Assembly: GCF_007678255.1 (NCBI RefSeq)
Contig: NZ_VEED01000012.1
Coordinates: 102,725-166,724 of the forward strand
Reading direction: 5' to 3'
From: Bacillus sp. X1(2014)
GTDB lineage: Bacteria; Bacillota; Bacilli; Bacillales_B; DSM-18226
DNA length: 64,000 bases
Shown here: positions 7,778-16,064 of the stretch, in pieces
Layout of the letters: every line of letters begins with the position of its first letter
Numbering within the stretch: the first letter of the stretch is position 1
Position numbers and translations under genes: made by a program
Notes under the pieces: generated by a model
Told to the model about the DNA's origin: nothing
Database searches by the model: none
The model's input: the letters and a program-made list of their open reading frames with translations, nothing else

Positions 7778-7910
7778 TTCCATCCTCTTTTCTCGCAATT
7801 AAGAATATGTTGTGGTCCTAATTTTATACATGCCAACAACGTAAATAAGCAGAGCTTTTTTAAAATAGCTGCTATTTTAATAGTATAGAAAAAAAAGGCA
7901 GGGAGCTATT

Positions 7911-8075
7911 TTGATCACAAGTTTTCATGAATACAATCATCAATCTAATATCTATATTAAAAAGCGGCTGCATAACTATATAAGCGGCGTCATGAGTGAC
8001 GAATTAACTATGCAATGGAAAAAGTACTCCCCTTTTATGGCAGAAGTTGTCCTAAATGGGCGCAAACCATCTTAA
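7911..8075 (+). CDS. Small hypothetical protein (54 aa)
   Basis: TTG start with GGGAG 5 nt upstream, 54 sense codons, then TAA. The sequence is basic and aromatic (HEYNHQSNIYIKKRLHNYI near the start) with no membrane segment. Support for a real gene is the ribosome site and two tandem plus-strand terminators downstream (8213-8242 and 8371-8400), which otherwise have no gene to serve. I do not recognise the family. Confidence 0.5.
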   Translation: MITSFHEYNHQSNIYIKKRLHNYISGVMSDELTMQWKKYSPFMAEVVLNGRKPS

Positions 8076-8212
8076 CTGAATTGCGACATTTTAAATCTTC
8101 ACAACTTCCACACATATTCCACCTAAATTCTACATAAGTTTTTCATATGATTAACTCAAGTTAATACGGAAATGGTTCAAAGAGCTCATTTCTTAAAACT
8201 TCCCATTATTTT

Positions 8213-8242
8213 GATTGGTGTATACACCAATCTATTTTTTTT
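8213..8242 (+). terminator. Terminator in duplicated unit 1
   Basis: GATTGGTGTATACACCAATC hairpin followed by TATTTTTTTT. Confidence 0.75.
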
Positions 8243-8370
8243 GCCCTTAACTGATTTCTTCACAACTTCCACACAAGTTCTCCCTAAGTTCTACATATGT
8301 TTTAACTATTATAAAGATAACTTAATTAGGAAATGGTTCGAAGAGCTCATTTCTTAAACTTCCCATTTTG

Positions 8371-8400
8371 GATTGGTGCCTGACACCAATCTATTTTTTT
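8371..8400 (+). terminator. Terminator in duplicated unit 2, containing the 13-mer (8375-8387)
   Basis: GATTGGTG-CCTGA-CACCAATC followed by TATTTTTTT. The GGTGCCTGACACC palindrome (copy 2) forms the apical part of the stem. Confidence 0.75.
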
Positions 8401-8406
8401 GCCAAT

Positions 8407-8447
8407 AAAAGGTCAGCCATCTGATTTTTTGATGGCTGACCTTTTTT
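8407..8447 (-). terminator. Terminator of the bacillolysin gene
   Basis: 15-bp stem AAAAGGTCAGCCATC/GATGGCTGACCTTTT with flanking A/T runs, next to the stop codon of npr; symmetric, so possibly bidirectional. Confidence 0.85.
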
Positions 8448-8453
8448 CCTAGT

Positions 8454-10085
8454 TTAGTTTACTCCTACTTGTGTCCAAGCAGATTTAACGGCATTGTATT
8501 GTGTGCTGCCCGATCCATAAAGGTCAGCTGCTGCAGCAAGGAGTGCTGCACGAGCACCACTAAAATTACTTGTTGGAGTCAGATAAACAGTTAGTGCACG
8601 ATAATAAATTTTTTCAGCAACGGCTGTCCCTAAACTTGAAATCGTTAAATAAGCTGCTTTGTTCGGAATACCGCTGTTTGTGTGAACTCCACCATTATCA
8701 GAGGTTGTATTTACATAGCCGCTCATCGTCGATGGCTGTCCATAAAGTTCAGGGTTTGATAGACTACGAAGAGCATCGCCAGCTTTATTAGGTGTATACA
8801 CATCTTCGCCCACTAAATAATCACCTTTATCAAGGAACACTCCAAACGTATCAGAAATCGACTCATTTAAAGCACCTGATTGGTATTGATATTGAAGCCC
8901 TGCCGTTCTTTCAGTGACCGCATGTGTCAATTCATGAGCTACAACATCTAGTGCACCCGACAAAGAACGGAAAGTAGTACCATCACCGTCTCCATAGACC
9001 ATTTGCGATCCATTCCAGAACGCATTGTTATAATTTCTGCCATAGTGTACCGTCGAGCGAAGCGTCGCACCATTATTATCAAAACTATTTCTATTAAACG
9101 TATTTTTATAATAATCATAGACGACCCCAGCATAGTAGTGTGCATCTACATCGGCTCGCTGGCCTGTAGCGTTAAAATTATTATCAGCATCCACTGAATA
9201 ATTACCAGGTAATCGAGATTGATTTGCTGCCGTTCTTGTTTCAATGACACCCGTCATCGGCTTAGTAATATCATATAAATAGTAAGTTCCGTTTGAGTAA
9301 TAGGTGTTGATTGTTTTCGTATCCCCGAGTACACCAACCCCTGTGCCCTCTGCCACCGCATTATAGGACTTTAAGATATTCCCATTTACGGCATCCACAT
9401 AAACAACCCAGTTGGCAGGGTATGGTTGAATAAATTGTAGATTTGTCTTGTACGCAAGATTAAATTGATCTCCATTTTTATAAACCACTAATTCTGCTTT
9501 TTCAACCGTATCTTCTACCTTTTTACCAGTAGGTCCAGCTTCCGCATTGGTTAAGGTCTCCGCTTTCGCTACTTTAATAGATTTCCATGACTTATCAAGG
9601 GCAGCATCTTTCGATAACTGCGCTTTCAGGGCCCCTTGGAAATAGGAGGATGCTTCTGGGAACACATCTCCATTGACTGCTGTAACGAGTCCATTTTTAT
9701 CGGTATGGACTTTAAACTTTGCTCCATCCACCGGAATCCCCTGAACCGATTGAACAAAATTATAGTGCTTGCGGCCAAGTTCGTCCGTCTGAACATCTAG
9801 TAAAGTTAAATCTTTAGCTGTATCTAATTGATATAGTTCTTTATTTTCTTTTAAAAACTGCTTAATGGCATCTTTATCTTTATAAGCTTTGGTAGATAAC
9901 TTTCCATGAACAAAGGATGGTACCTTTTGACCTTGTTTCCAATGAACTTTTGCATCCTGACCAAACTGGGCAGCATCCTTCTGAACCGTAACATTATACG
10001 GAATAGTTTTTGCCGCAGCCGTAATCGGCAGCACAGACCCCACTGTTAATCCCAATGCTAATACAAGTGATGTTCTCTTTTTCAT
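8454..10085 (-). CDS. npr: Bacillolysin (thermolysin-like neutral protease, M4)
   Basis: 543-aa secreted zinc metalloprotease. Residues 1-26 form a signal peptide; FTP and PepSY-like propeptide domains follow to about 240, and the mature enzyme begins near GTGVGVLGDTK. Zinc ligands are the two His of HELTH (about 384-388) and the Glu of NESISD (about 408); the catalytic His is in GGVHTNSG (about 468). The C-terminus ends AVKSAWTQVGV as in bacillolysins. ATG at 10085 is preferred: AGGAGG lies 9 nt upstream, against only 3 nt for an upstream TTG. All catalytic residues are intact. It is monocistronic with its own terminator; no regulator is adjacent. Confidence 0.96.
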   Translation of the reverse strand: MKKRTSLVLALGLTVGSVLPITAAAKTIPYNVTVQKDAAQFGQDAKVHWKQGQKVPSFVHGKLSTKAYKDKDAIKQFLKENKELYQLDTAKDLTLLDVQTDELGRKHYNFVQSVQGIPVDGAKFKVHTDKNGLVTAVNGDVFPEASSYFQGALKAQLSKDAALDKSWKSIKVAKAETLTNAEAGPTGKKVEDTVEKAELVVYKNGDQFNLAYKTNLQFIQPYPANWVVYVDAVNGNILKSYNAVAEGTGVGVLGDTKTINTYYSNGTYYLYDITKPMTGVIETRTAANQSRLPGNYSVDADNNFNATGQRADVDAHYYAGVVYDYYKNTFNRNSFDNNGATLRSTVHYGRNYNNAFWNGSQMVYGDGDGTTFRSLSGALDVVAHELTHAVTERTAGLQYQYQSGALNESISDTFGVFLDKGDYLVGEDVYTPNKAGDALRSLSNPELYGQPSTMSGYVNTTSDNGGVHTNSGIPNKAAYLTISSLGTAVAEKIYYRALTVYLTPTSNFSGARAALLAAAADLYGSGSTQYNAVKSAWTQVGVN

Positions 10086-10180
10086 CGCCAACCGCCTCCT
10101 AATTTCTCTTTGTGTAGAATTTTCAAAATAATCATAACACGATGAATCTATTAGGATAATTGGGAAAAAGTGTGGGACAT

Positions 10181-10193
10181 GGTGTCAGGCACC
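10181..10193. repeat. Palindromic 13-mer, copy 3 (intergenic)
   Basis: GGTGTCAGGCACC between npr and the anti-sigma operon, preceded by GTGGGACAT. Confidence 0.85.
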
Positions 10194-10229
10194 AGCGAAA
10201 GCACTAGCGAAAAATATTCATTCTATTAA

Positions 10230-10262
10230 AAATCCCAACGCTAGGTTCTCAGAAGCGTTGGG
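10230..10262 (-). terminator. Terminator of the sigma/anti-sigma operon
   Basis: CCCAACGCT/AGCGTTGGG stem with an 11-nt loop; on the minus strand it is followed by ATTTTTAA. It lies about 75 nt after the anti-sigma stop codon. Confidence 0.6.
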
Positions 10263-10338
10263 AAAATTTACTGATTTATTATTTTTGGGGACTAAAGTTT
10301 ATTTTATTTTTTGTAACTTTTTATATAGTTCCTAAAGA

Positions 10339-11679
10339 TTACTCGATTTCAATTTTCACAGGGTCTAGTTCAAGCGGCATATTCATTGCCAGTGAATTCA
10401 AACTCACTCTAACCACGAATTGATCTGGATGGAACTCTCCCATTTTACTGATATCAAACGTACTTCTGAAACGTAATTTTTTTTTATCAAGGGTTATTAT
10501 CGTATGTTTAATTGGTTTTTCATATATTTTTTTTCTGGATTCCTTCACTAGAGTCACATCATTTCGAGCAAAATTATGAAAGAACATGAACCCTCTGTCT
10601 CTTTTATCGCCACTATTCACTTGAAAATCCAACGTAAAGCTCTTGTCTTTGACAGTCATTTTTTCGACCATTACCGAGAGATTTTGTCTGTCAGATTTGA
10701 TTAGAGTTGGTGTTTCCTCATCTAATAAAACAAATTGATAGGGCTCTGAAATCGCCACTTGTGGATGAATTTCTACAAAACCAGTTTTACCTTTCAACGG
10801 CTGTAATATATTTGTTCTTCCTTTTATCATCATTTGATCCCCAGTCTGTCTCCTTTCAAGAGAACTGCTGGATATCGGGTGGATGGGATTACCCTTGTCA
10901 TCCTTTAACTCCATCCTTATTTGATCATGCTTTCCTATTCTTGGATAAGTGGCAGTGTAGTTAATTGCAGTGGACGCTTTTCCATTAATGATAGAATCAA
11001 TCTGGACCTTAAAATCATCCTTCATACTAACTTTATTTATTGTTACTTTTTCAAACGGTAATTGCCTGATTGGAACATTAAATCGCCAAGACCCCTTTTT
11101 TTCACCAATACTTAAAAATTCAATAGGAAATGTGGTATCTGCGGGTAATGATGTTTTTGGATAACTAAGCTGGATATGCCCGGTAAATCCTTTTTCAACA
11201 GGCTCCATTTGGACAATTTCTTTCGTTTCTGCGATACTTTTATCCCCATCAAATATCTCATAAAAGCCAGCTAGACGCCCTTCTTTATCTGCTTCCACGC
11301 TTCCCTTCACATCAAAGGTAACCCCAATTACAGCCCCATCATAATAAGCACTTGTAATCGCTACATCAATCCCTCCATAACTAGCCTTTTCATTTAATTG
11401 CGTGATTAATTTTTGAGAAGCTAAATTTTCGCCAATCAAGTCTCTAAAAAGATGACCCACCAATGGCATATCCGCCAATACTTTTGACATGGTGGGAAAA
11501 ATAAAACCGGATGAAATAAAGATGGCTGCTGCTGCTGCGGCTGAAAAAACAATGACCCGTTTCTTTCGAGGTTTATTTGTCAAATTAGCGCGTTTTACCC
11601 CCTTCTTAATTGCATGAATAACATCCTCTTTTGGTACTTCTATCTTTTCATATTCCTCAGAAAAAAGATTCTTCTCCAT
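10339..11679 (-). CDS. Membrane anti-sigma factor with DUF4179/DUF5643-type extracellular domains
   Basis: 446 aa. A short cytoplasmic N-terminus (1-42, highly charged, IEVPKEDVIHAIKKGVKRA) would bind the sigma factor; one transmembrane helix is at about 43-62 (Ala-rich), and the rest is extracytoplasmic beta-rich sequence with DMPLVGHLFRD just outside the membrane, the hallmark of DUF4179 proteins. It overlaps the upstream sigma gene by 23 nt, so the two are translationally coupled. In this family release of the sigma factor usually needs a cell-envelope signal; the signal here is unknown. Confidence 0.85.
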   Translation of the reverse strand: MEKNLFSEEYEKIEVPKEDVIHAIKKGVKRANLTNKPRKKRVIVFSAAAAAAIFISSGFIFPTMSKVLADMPLVGHLFRDLIGENLASQKLITQLNEKASYGGIDVAITSAYYDGAVIGVTFDVKGSVEADKEGRLAGFYEIFDGDKSIAETKEIVQMEPVEKGFTGHIQLSYPKTSLPADTTFPIEFLSIGEKKGSWRFNVPIRQLPFEKVTINKVSMKDDFKVQIDSIINGKASTAINYTATYPRIGKHDQIRMELKDDKGNPIHPISSSSLERRQTGDQMMIKGRTNILQPLKGKTGFVEIHPQVAISEPYQFVLLDEETPTLIKSDRQNLSVMVEKMTVKDKSFTLDFQVNSGDKRDRGFMFFHNFARNDVTLVKESRKKIYEKPIKHTIITLDKKKLRFRSTFDISKMGEFHPDQFVVRVSLNSLAMNMPLELDPVKIEIE

Positions 11680-12193
11680 GATATTGATTCCCTCCTAACA
11701 GCTTTTTCAACTCGCTTTTCCCCCGATATAAGTAGGTTTTGACAGTATTTTCAGGTATGTTCATCAATTTAGCCACTTCACTTATCGGCAAATCTTGGTA
11801 GTAAAAAAGAATAACAGCATTTCGATAATGATCATTTAAACGATCAATTGCATCTACTAAATCTAGTGCCACCTCCCGTTTGTCCTCTTTAACTGGCGTC
11901 CGTTCAAGCATTTTATCTACTGAAATTTCTTTCTTTTTCTTTTTTATTGCATCATAGGCACAGTGGATTATGATTTTGGTTAACCATGTTAAAAAATACT
12001 TTTCATCCCTTAACTGCCCAATAGCTAGTAGTCCCTTATAGGCTGTTTCTTGAATTACATCTAACGCATCTTCGCGATTACCAACATAAAGATAAGCTGT
12101 ACGGTATAATTGATCACTATGTAAAATTAAAAGCTCTTCGAAAGCCTTCTTATTGCCCTTTATCGCCTTTTTCACTAGTTTTATTTCCTTCAT
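11657..12193 (-). CDS. ECF sigma factor
   Basis: 178 aa with region 2 (SDQLYRTAYLYVGNREDALDVIQET, about 26-50) and region 4 (LPISEVAKLMNIPENTVKTYLYRGKSEL, about 133-160) and no regions 1 or 3, as expected for group IV sigma factors. It resembles the SigV/ECF30 type that pairs with DUF4179 anti-sigmas in Bacillus. GGAGG lies 8 nt before the ATG. The probable promoter 12219-12248 is ECF-like, so the operon is likely autoregulated. Confidence 0.9.
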   Translation of the reverse strand: MKEIKLVKKAIKGNKKAFEELLILHSDQLYRTAYLYVGNREDALDVIQETAYKGLLAIGQLRDEKYFLTWLTKIIIHCAYDAIKKKKKEISVDKMLERTPVKEDKREVALDLVDAIDRLNDHYRNAVILFYYQDLPISEVAKLMNIPENTVKTYLYRGKSELKKLLGGNQYHGEESFF

Positions 12194-12218
12194 CTTTTAA
12201 CCTCCTTCCTTTCACTCA

Positions 12219-12248
12219 TTAGAGAGGAGTATCCGACCAAAAGTTTCA
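12219..12248 (-). promoter_or_regulatory. Candidate ECF (autoregulatory) promoter
   Basis: On the minus strand TGAAAC (12248-12243), then 18 nt, then CTCTAA (12224-12219), followed by TGAGTGAAAGG and the sigma gene. The -35 matches the usual ECF TGAAAC; the -10 is less like CGTCTA. Confidence 0.5.
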
Positions 12249-12310
12249 AATTTTTAAGATAATAATCTTTATAGTATCAAAGGTTGTCTTTACTTAGTGA
12301 CGTGTACAAG

Positions 12311-12339
12311 AAAAAACCGCCATGGAAACAATGACGGTT
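12311..12339 (-). terminator. Weak terminator downstream of the DUF3231 relic
   Basis: AACCGTCAT/ATGGCGGTT stem with one mismatch and a 7-nt loop, followed on the minus strand by TTTTTTC. Confidence 0.45.
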
Positions 12340-12371
12340 ACGATTAATATAGAATGTTGAACTAAATTACC

Positions 12372-12521
12372 CTAACTTTTTATTAAAACATCACGATCAT
12401 CTGCTTGAGCAGGTTCCTCCATCCATCCGTTTTTGATCATAATTTTCGCTCCTGCTTCTGCATAGAGTGTTATTTCTGGAATTAAAGCTGCATACTAGCG
12501 AAGTCTTGTCTTATCCTCCAT
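12372..12521 (-). pseudogene. Remnant of a DUF3231-family gene
   Basis: Read on the minus strand, AAGGAGG and ATG are followed by eight codons, an in-frame TAG, then 40 codons that look like a DUF3231 C-terminus (YAEAGAKIMIKNGWMEEP). The start signals of the gene survive, most of the body is deleted, and the remainder is interrupted. Family identification is from pattern memory only. An intact DUF3231 gene is present at 52392-52919. Confidence 0.55.
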
Positions 12522-12759
12522 ATAATACCTCCTTTTCAATATTATGAATTCGCTTATCATAATCCATGTGGAATTAGAATCCACCAAATGAGAACATTTA
12601 TGATATATACTTAATACTTTTTTCCAATAATTTTTACATGGAATTTGTTACAAAATAATAAGGAAATAATATTACGAATAATGAACAACAAAATGTATAT
12701 TCCAGTACTTTAAAAAATAGTAGAATAATGATATACAACACTTGAGGAGTAGATTACAC

Positions 12760-14271
12760 TTGGTTTTCATTCGCGTTCTATCGACAATCCTAAAAAATAA
12801 ATTTCTACTTTATCTACTTCTCACTTTGATCCCTGCTTTGGCCGTTAGTTCGATGTTAGCACAACACCAAGTAAAAATTTTGGAAGCACAAAATAAAAAT
12901 AAAGCCTCACGATATGCCACCTTCCACACAATGAACATAGAAAATTTATTTAACGAAACGGTTGGCAGATTAGAGATGCTCGCAACTTCACTTAAGTTTC
13001 AGAACACCAACCTAACTAAATTGAAAGCAGTGCTCCAGGAAACAAAAGGGAAAGATCCTCGTCTATCTGGTTTCTTTTGGACAAATAGCCATGGTGACTT
13101 ATTAATTAGTACGAATACTAATTCTACAAATGTGAATGTAAACGATCAACCTTATTTTCAACATGCCATCCAGACAGAGAAAACAAGTTTTTCTGATGTA
13201 CATATTGGCCGAGTTACAGGCAGGCAAATCATCACAATTGCTACTCCGATTGTCGATCATGGAAGAGTTCAGGGTGTGCTTGTTGCCAGTTTACGTACAG
13301 ATAAAATTGAAGCAGCCATTAAAAACCTGGTTAATGGTGAAATGGTCATTATCACCGATGATTCAAACAAGGTTTTATTTAAAGCAGGTTCACTTCCTGA
13401 AAAGAATTCGGTAAAATCCAGTATGAAAATAGCCAATGTTCATTGGAAAATTACAGTCTTTGTCCAATCGGAAAATGGACTAGCTTTTTGGAAACCGTTT
13501 GTTAAATATTTGATGATTTTTTTAACCATTTCCAATATCGTCTTTTTATGGGCCCAATACTTTCTTTTAAAAAAGAAAGTGCAAAGGGAAAATGCTCAAA
13601 CGGAACATCATAAACTAGAATTAATTGGGAAGCTTGCGGCAAGTACAGCTCATGAAATCCGGAATCCATTAACCGGAATAAAAGGCTTAATAAAACTTTT
13701 AAGCGAGGAATATCACGATCAAAAGGCTCAATCCTATTTCGAAGTGATTCAAACAGAAATCGATCGAATCAATGTCATTGTCAGTGAATTGCTCGTACTA
13801 GGGAAACCCACTGCACACACGCTTAAAACTGATAATGTCAATACAATTCTGACTGAAATCGAGCCGATCATTCATTCTGAAGCTAATTTTATGAATGTGG
13901 AGTTAACCATTAATTACTCTAAGGAAAATCTACCCGTTTCTTGTGTCAAAGACCAGTTAAAGCAAGTGATTCTTAATTTAACGAAGAACTCTTTGCAAGC
14001 CATGCCTTTTGGAGGCAAACTTTCTATCGCTCTTGAGAAACAGGCAGAACAATGTTTAATTACCGTCACGGATAACGGAGTGGGAATGAAGCAAGATCAA
14101 ATCAACCAAGCATTTAACCCATTCTTCACACTCAAGAAAGATGGATCTGGATTAGGATTAACCGTTTGCAAACGGATTATCGACTCCTATGGCGGGAAGA
14201 TTTTAATCAACAGTATTCCAAATGAAGGAACAAAAGTGGACATTACACTCCCATTAGTAAAGGGTGAATAG
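12760..14271 (+). CDS. Orphan membrane sensor histidine kinase
   Basis: 503 aa. A transmembrane helix at about 12-32, an extracellular Cache-like sensor domain to about 240 (DPRLSGFFWTNSHGDLLIST, GRQIITIATPI), and a second helix at about 250-270. The HisKA domain has its phospho-acceptor near H298 in STAHEIRNPLTGIKG; the HATPase domain has NLTKNSLQAM (N box), DNGVGM (G1) and GSGLGLTVCKRI (G2). The TTG at 12760 is 10 nt after GAGGAG. No response regulator is adjacent; this architecture and phospho-site resemble the KinB/KinD group feeding the sporulation phosphorelay, but that link is inference. Confidence 0.88.
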   Translation: MVFIRVLSTILKNKFLLYLLLTLIPALAVSSMLAQHQVKILEAQNKNKASRYATFHTMNIENLFNETVGRLEMLATSLKFQNTNLTKLKAVLQETKGKDPRLSGFFWTNSHGDLLISTNTNSTNVNVNDQPYFQHAIQTEKTSFSDVHIGRVTGRQIITIATPIVDHGRVQGVLVASLRTDKIEAAIKNLVNGEMVIITDDSNKVLFKAGSLPEKNSVKSSMKIANVHWKITVFVQSENGLAFWKPFVKYLMIFLTISNIVFLWAQYFLLKKKVQRENAQTEHHKLELIGKLAASTAHEIRNPLTGIKGLIKLLSEEYHDQKAQSYFEVIQTEIDRINVIVSELLVLGKPTAHTLKTDNVNTILTEIEPIIHSEANFMNVELTINYSKENLPVSCVKDQLKQVILNLTKNSLQAMPFGGKLSIALEKQAEQCLITVTDNGVGMKQDQINQAFNPFFTLKKDGSGLGLTVCKRIIDSYGGKILINSIPNEGTKVDITLPLVKGE

Positions 14272-14284
14272 TGCGAAGCGTAAA

Positions 14285-14313
14285 AAAGCTGCCCTCAAAA
14301 ACAGGGCAGCTTT
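14285..14313. terminator. Bidirectional terminator between kinase and MFS gene
   Basis: 11-bp perfect stem AAAGCTGCCCT/AGGGCAGCTTT with a 7-nt loop and A/T-rich flanks on both sides, shared by two convergent genes. Confidence 0.85.
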
Positions 14314-14318
14314 AAAAA

Positions 14319-15563
14319 TTATACTTCCTCGCTCTTATTCAAAAGATTAACAGAATTCTTGAAGAGTGGAATGAGGATAATTACCCCTACGATAAAAAGC
14401 AGGGCCGATAATTCGTACATCGTTACCAAAGAAGTGGTTTTCTTCAGCCAACCGCTCGCTGTCATGGTAATAACCATGGTCCCCATAAACATCGGATTTA
14501 ATATGCCATTGACTCGCCCGATAAATGCTTCTTCTGTGTTTTTCAATATCATTGTGTTAATTCCAATGTGAATACAAGGCATAAACAAGCCGCTAATGAA
14601 TTGTGCAGTCAATGTCAGCCACAATTGTTCTGATAGCCCCATCACAAAAAATCCCAGTGCCGACGCGCTCATTCCAATAGCAAGCAAGATTTGTGGAGGA
14701 GTCTTTTTAGCTAACCCCATCGTTAGGCCCCCACCTAAAATCATCCCCGCTCCAAATGCTGCCATCAACCATTGCAAATCCTCTTTTGGCAAACCAAGTC
14801 TTTCCGTAATAAGGAAAACAGAAAGTGGCTGCGTCAGTCCAAGCCCTAAACCAGCTGCTGCAAAACAGCCGCCAAGCAAGGTTAGCGCCCGACTATTCCA
14901 AACATAGCGGAATCCTGCTTTCATTTCGTCCATAAGTGTCGTTTTCTCAGTGTTTTCCTCAATCTCCCGGTCAGGTGGAAGCATAAACAAAATCGCTGCT
15001 GAAAGCATAAAAGCAATCCCCATAATCGCAATTGCTGCATTTATACCGTAATGCTGATACACAAAAGTTCCGATAATTGGACCTAAAATCATAAAGAGAG
15101 CAAAAACCGTTTGGTACATCGACATACCCATTTGAATTAGTTCTTCCTTTACATGAAGCTTGAAAAGTTTCATTCCAGATGGCTGTGAAAACTGTGAAAG
15201 GATCGATGACACGAGTGTTGCGAAGAAAATAACCTTCCAGCCCCCAAATACCAGTGTTAACAAAACAATAAAAATAGACACCGCACTGAGGAAATCACAC
15301 CAAATCATCGTCCGTCTCGGCTTCCATCTATCTGCGAAAGTGCCTCCAATAAAGGAAAATAGAAAGATTGGCGCGAATTCTGCAACAGAGATCAGTGAAA
15401 CCGCAACGGGGTCTTCATTTGTCTGTTCAATTACAAATAATAAAATGGAGTAGTTACGGACCCATATACCAATTTGTAAGAATAATGTCGAGAGCAAAAT
15501 GGTGCGTATGACTCGATTTCTAAATAAGTCCCCCATGGTGATGTTTGTTTTTGTTTCTTCCAT
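14319..15563 (-). CDS. MFS drug-efflux transporter, attenuator-controlled
   Basis: 414 aa with about twelve membrane helices and the MFS motif GGTFADRWKPRRTM between helices 2 and 3. The sequence style (VAEFAPIFLFSFIGG, SGLFMPCIHIGINTMILKNT, FIGRVNGILNPMFMG) places it with the macrolide/enterobactin-exporter-like MFS_3 group. It most likely exports an antibiotic or other toxic compound from the cytoplasm. AGGAGG lies 7 nt before the ATG but is part of a terminator hairpin that would hide it. The leader at 15564-15650 encodes a short peptide and alternative structures, which points to ribosome-mediated induction. Confidence 0.9.
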   Translation of the reverse strand: MEETKTNITMGDLFRNRVIRTILLSTLFLQIGIWVRNYSILLFVIEQTNEDPVAVSLISVAEFAPIFLFSFIGGTFADRWKPRRTMIWCDFLSAVSIFIVLLTLVFGGWKVIFFATLVSSILSQFSQPSGMKLFKLHVKEELIQMGMSMYQTVFALFMILGPIIGTFVYQHYGINAAIAIMGIAFMLSAAILFMLPPDREIEENTEKTTLMDEMKAGFRYVWNSRALTLLGGCFAAAGLGLGLTQPLSVFLITERLGLPKEDLQWLMAAFGAGMILGGGLTMGLAKKTPPQILLAIGMSASALGFFVMGLSEQLWLTLTAQFISGLFMPCIHIGINTMILKNTEEAFIGRVNGILNPMFMGTMVITMTASGWLKKTTSLVTMYELSALLFIVGVIILIPLFKNSVNLLNKSEEV

Positions 15564-15650
15564 AAAAAAACCTCCTCATCCATTCATCTGGACAGGAGGT
15601 ACTTATGCAGCAAAAGGGCACAGTACACCAAGTACCTTTTACTCCCCTTT
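15564..15650 (-). promoter_or_regulatory. Ribosome-mediated attenuator upstream of the MFS exporter
   Basis: Minus-strand leader. Terminator: ACCTCCT (15600-15594) pairs with AGGAGGT (15576-15570) plus TCCA/TGGA inside, followed by seven T; this also buries the exporter's ribosome site. Competing antiterminator: AGGTACTT (15637-15630) pairs perfectly with AAGTACCT (15604-15597), which shares ACCT with the terminator arm. A 15-codon leader ORF covers the region between, with its own AAAGGGGAG site at 15650-15642. Confidence 0.75.
15584..15631 (-). CDS. Leader peptide MVYCALLLHKYLLSR
   Basis: TTG start with GGGGAG 10 nt upstream, 15 codons, TGA inside the loop of the terminator hairpin. A ribosome stalled in the first half of this ORF would cover the 5' arm or hold the downstream arms apart and change which hairpin forms. 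Such short ORFs precede inducible resistance genes in Firmicutes. A GTG at the second codon is an alternative start. Confidence 0.65.
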   Translation of the reverse strand: MVYCALLLHKYLLSR

Positions 15651-15720
15651 GTCTATAAAAGCCCGCACTAACCCTATCCAGAAATATGTTCGTATGATTA
15701 TCCGAATTTCTTTCTTTTAA

Positions 15721-16064
15721 TAGGTTTAGTGAATCATTGGCTTGATGGTCACCCTTTCATTTATCGTAGTTTCCATACTACTCGATTCAATTCTAAGAAT
15801 CAATAGCGAAGTTTGTCATATGGTGTAAACCAACGAAAATCACATGAACCTCTTATTAGTTTGGGTAAATTTGCAATATTCTAAACTCATAGGAACAATA
15901 AAAAATATAATATGTCTAAAGAAATCTTCTAGACTTCAAAACTTGTTATTGACTATAACCAAATCCTTTTCAACCGAAAAACTTTGATTCAGTTTCTCAA
16001 TAAAAGTTTAACGAATTTAATGGAAATTATGGTAAATTCTTAATATAGAAATTACTGGAAGCAG
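15721..16064. other. Gene-free interval
   Basis: AT-rich, no convincing reading frame, hairpin or repeat. It must hold the promoters of the MFS leader (minus) and of the esterase gene (plus), but I could not place either with confidence. Confidence 0.5.

Larger units (their letters stand above)
8097..8404 (+). repeat. Tandem duplication, two ~150-bp units offset by 161 bp
   Basis: Units 8097-8246 and 8258-8404 share CTTCACAACTTCCACACA, an internal GAAATG-n12-CATTTC hairpin and a terminator hairpin with poly-T. The second unit's terminator loop differs: it carries GGTGCCTGACACC where the first has GGTGTATACACC. Confidence 0.85.

Noticed and set aside
12660..12690. Sigma-H-like promoter AGGAAAT...GAAT before the histidine kinase
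   Set aside because: Spacing between the two elements is several bases too short.
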